DNA from: CAZXVW01 sp964644025
GTDB lineage: Bacteria > Acidobacteriota > Terriglobia > Bryobacterales > Bryobacteraceae
Direction: 5' to 3'
Length of the DNA: 5,821 nucleotides
Assembly: GCA_964644025.1 (NCBI GenBank)
Contig: CAZXVW010000240.1
Span: 1 to 5,821, forward strand
In this document: piece after piece, positions 5,592 through 5,821 of the stretch
Numbering within the stretch: position 1 is the first letter of the stretch
How the letters are laid out: each line of letters begins with the position of its first letter
Program-made: the position numbers and the translations under genes
Notes under the pieces: generated by a model
Database searches by the model: none
Seen by the model: the letters and a program-made list of their open reading frames with translations, nothing else
What the model was told of the DNA's origin: nothing

Positions 5592-5821
5592 GGCAATTAG
5601 CGCGGAACCGCCGCTCGCCAGGCGGAGCCGGACGGTTTACTTCCGCGGCGGGGGCGCCCCGGGTAATGTGCACGCCTGGTAGTGCGCCCACCGGCTGGTT
5701 GAGGAACCGTGCGGCGCGGCGGCTACGCCAGTTCCCCTATCACCCCTGAAAACGTATCGGCCGGAACCGGAGACTCCGCTATCGGGGAATCCGTTTACTC
5801 CGTTGAAAATCAGGGACAGAC
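5592..5821. other. Non-coding stretch upstream of the receiver-ATPase operon
   Basis: No convincing gene is seen on either strand. A minus-strand frame is open from the right edge to a TAA at 5637-5639, but its ~61 codons have low-complexity content and no recognisable motif. The stretch contains small dyads: the ten-base palindrome GGGGCGCCCC (5651-5660), GGTT-GAGG-AACC (5697-5708) and CGGAG-A-CTCCG (5768-5778). GTTTACT(T)CCG occurs twice (5635-5645 and 5793-5802). A promoter for the operon should lie here on the minus strand, but no good -35/-10 pair is visible; GCTAAT (5596-5601 on the minus strand) is the nearest -10-like hexamer. Confidence 0.5.
5804..5821. repeat. Possible border of a dispersed (RAYT/REP-type) repeat running off the right edge
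   Basis: The end of the window reads GAAAATCAGGGACAGAC, that is GTCTGTCCCTGATTTTC on the other strand. From memory, strings built on TGTCTGTCCC-N-TTTTC recur near REP-associated tyrosine transposase genes in many environmental bacteria. Only one copy is seen and no transposase is in the window, so the call is tentative. Confidence 0.25.

Noticed and set aside
5637..5821. Minus-strand frame open from the right edge, possibly the end of an upstream gene
   Set aside because: About 61 codons of Gly/Ser/Pro-rich sequence with no recognisable motif and with codon third positions less GC-biased than in the real genes. It cannot be excluded without sequence beyond the edge.
5592..5821. A c-di-GMP (GEMM) or cobalamin riboswitch upstream of the receiver-ATPase operon
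   Set aside because: I looked for the conserved core strings of these riboswitches on both strands and found none.
1..5821. CRISPR array, tRNA or rRNA
   Set aside because: No regularly spaced repeats, tRNA-like cloverleaf with a GTTCRA-type loop, or rRNA-like stretch was recognised by eye on either strand.

Overview
The window is high-GC bacterial DNA carrying six protein-coding genes, one of them cut by the left edge. The gene types (an EAL-HDOD protein, a single-domain bacteriohemerythrin, a beta-grasp/Mut7-C RNase, a TIM-barrel sugar epimerase and two receiver-ParA fusions) and the GC-rich codon use fit an environmental, free-living bacterium. Acidobacteriota of the Solibacter/Bryobacter kind is my best guess. 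That is an inference from gene repertoire, because no rRNA or marker gene is present.

Layout. Positions 1-855 (minus) hold the N-terminal 285 codons of an EAL-HDOD signalling protein. A 103-bp divergent spacer separates it from a bacteriohemerythrin (959-1381, plus), which has every di-iron ligand of the family. The hemerythrin converges on, and overlaps by 8 bp, a Mut7-C RNase with an N-terminal ubiquitin-like domain (1374-2129, minus). A 105-bp divergent spacer with a good extended -10 box, a leader hairpin and a strong Shine-Dalgarno sequence drives a D-psicose/D-tagatose 3-epimerase-like enzyme (2235-3095, plus). A 60-bp convergent spacer with a GC-rich hairpin follows. Then comes a two-gene minus-strand operon (5591 to 3156) of two paralogous proteins, each a CheY-like receiver domain fused to a MinD/ParA-type ATPase of the CpaE/TadZ kind. 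The last 230 bp (5592-5821) hold no convincing gene; the extreme right end looks like the border of a dispersed repeat.

How the genes may work together. The receiver-ATPase pair is the clearest functional unit: same architecture, 9-nt gap, and a Shine-Dalgarno that overlaps the upstream stop codon. Both receivers keep their phosphorylation residues. The upstream ATPase keeps the switch I aspartates, while the downstream one has lost them and also the usual nucleotide-contacting Asn. This suggests a phosphorylation-responsive positioning system with one working and one degenerate ATPase. No pilus (tad/cpa), histidine kinase or chemotaxis gene is visible alongside. The EAL-HDOD and hemerythrin genes are divergent neighbours and could share regulation linking oxygen and c-di-GMP, but that is inference. 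The Mut7-C and epimerase genes look like unrelated housekeeping or carbohydrate functions.
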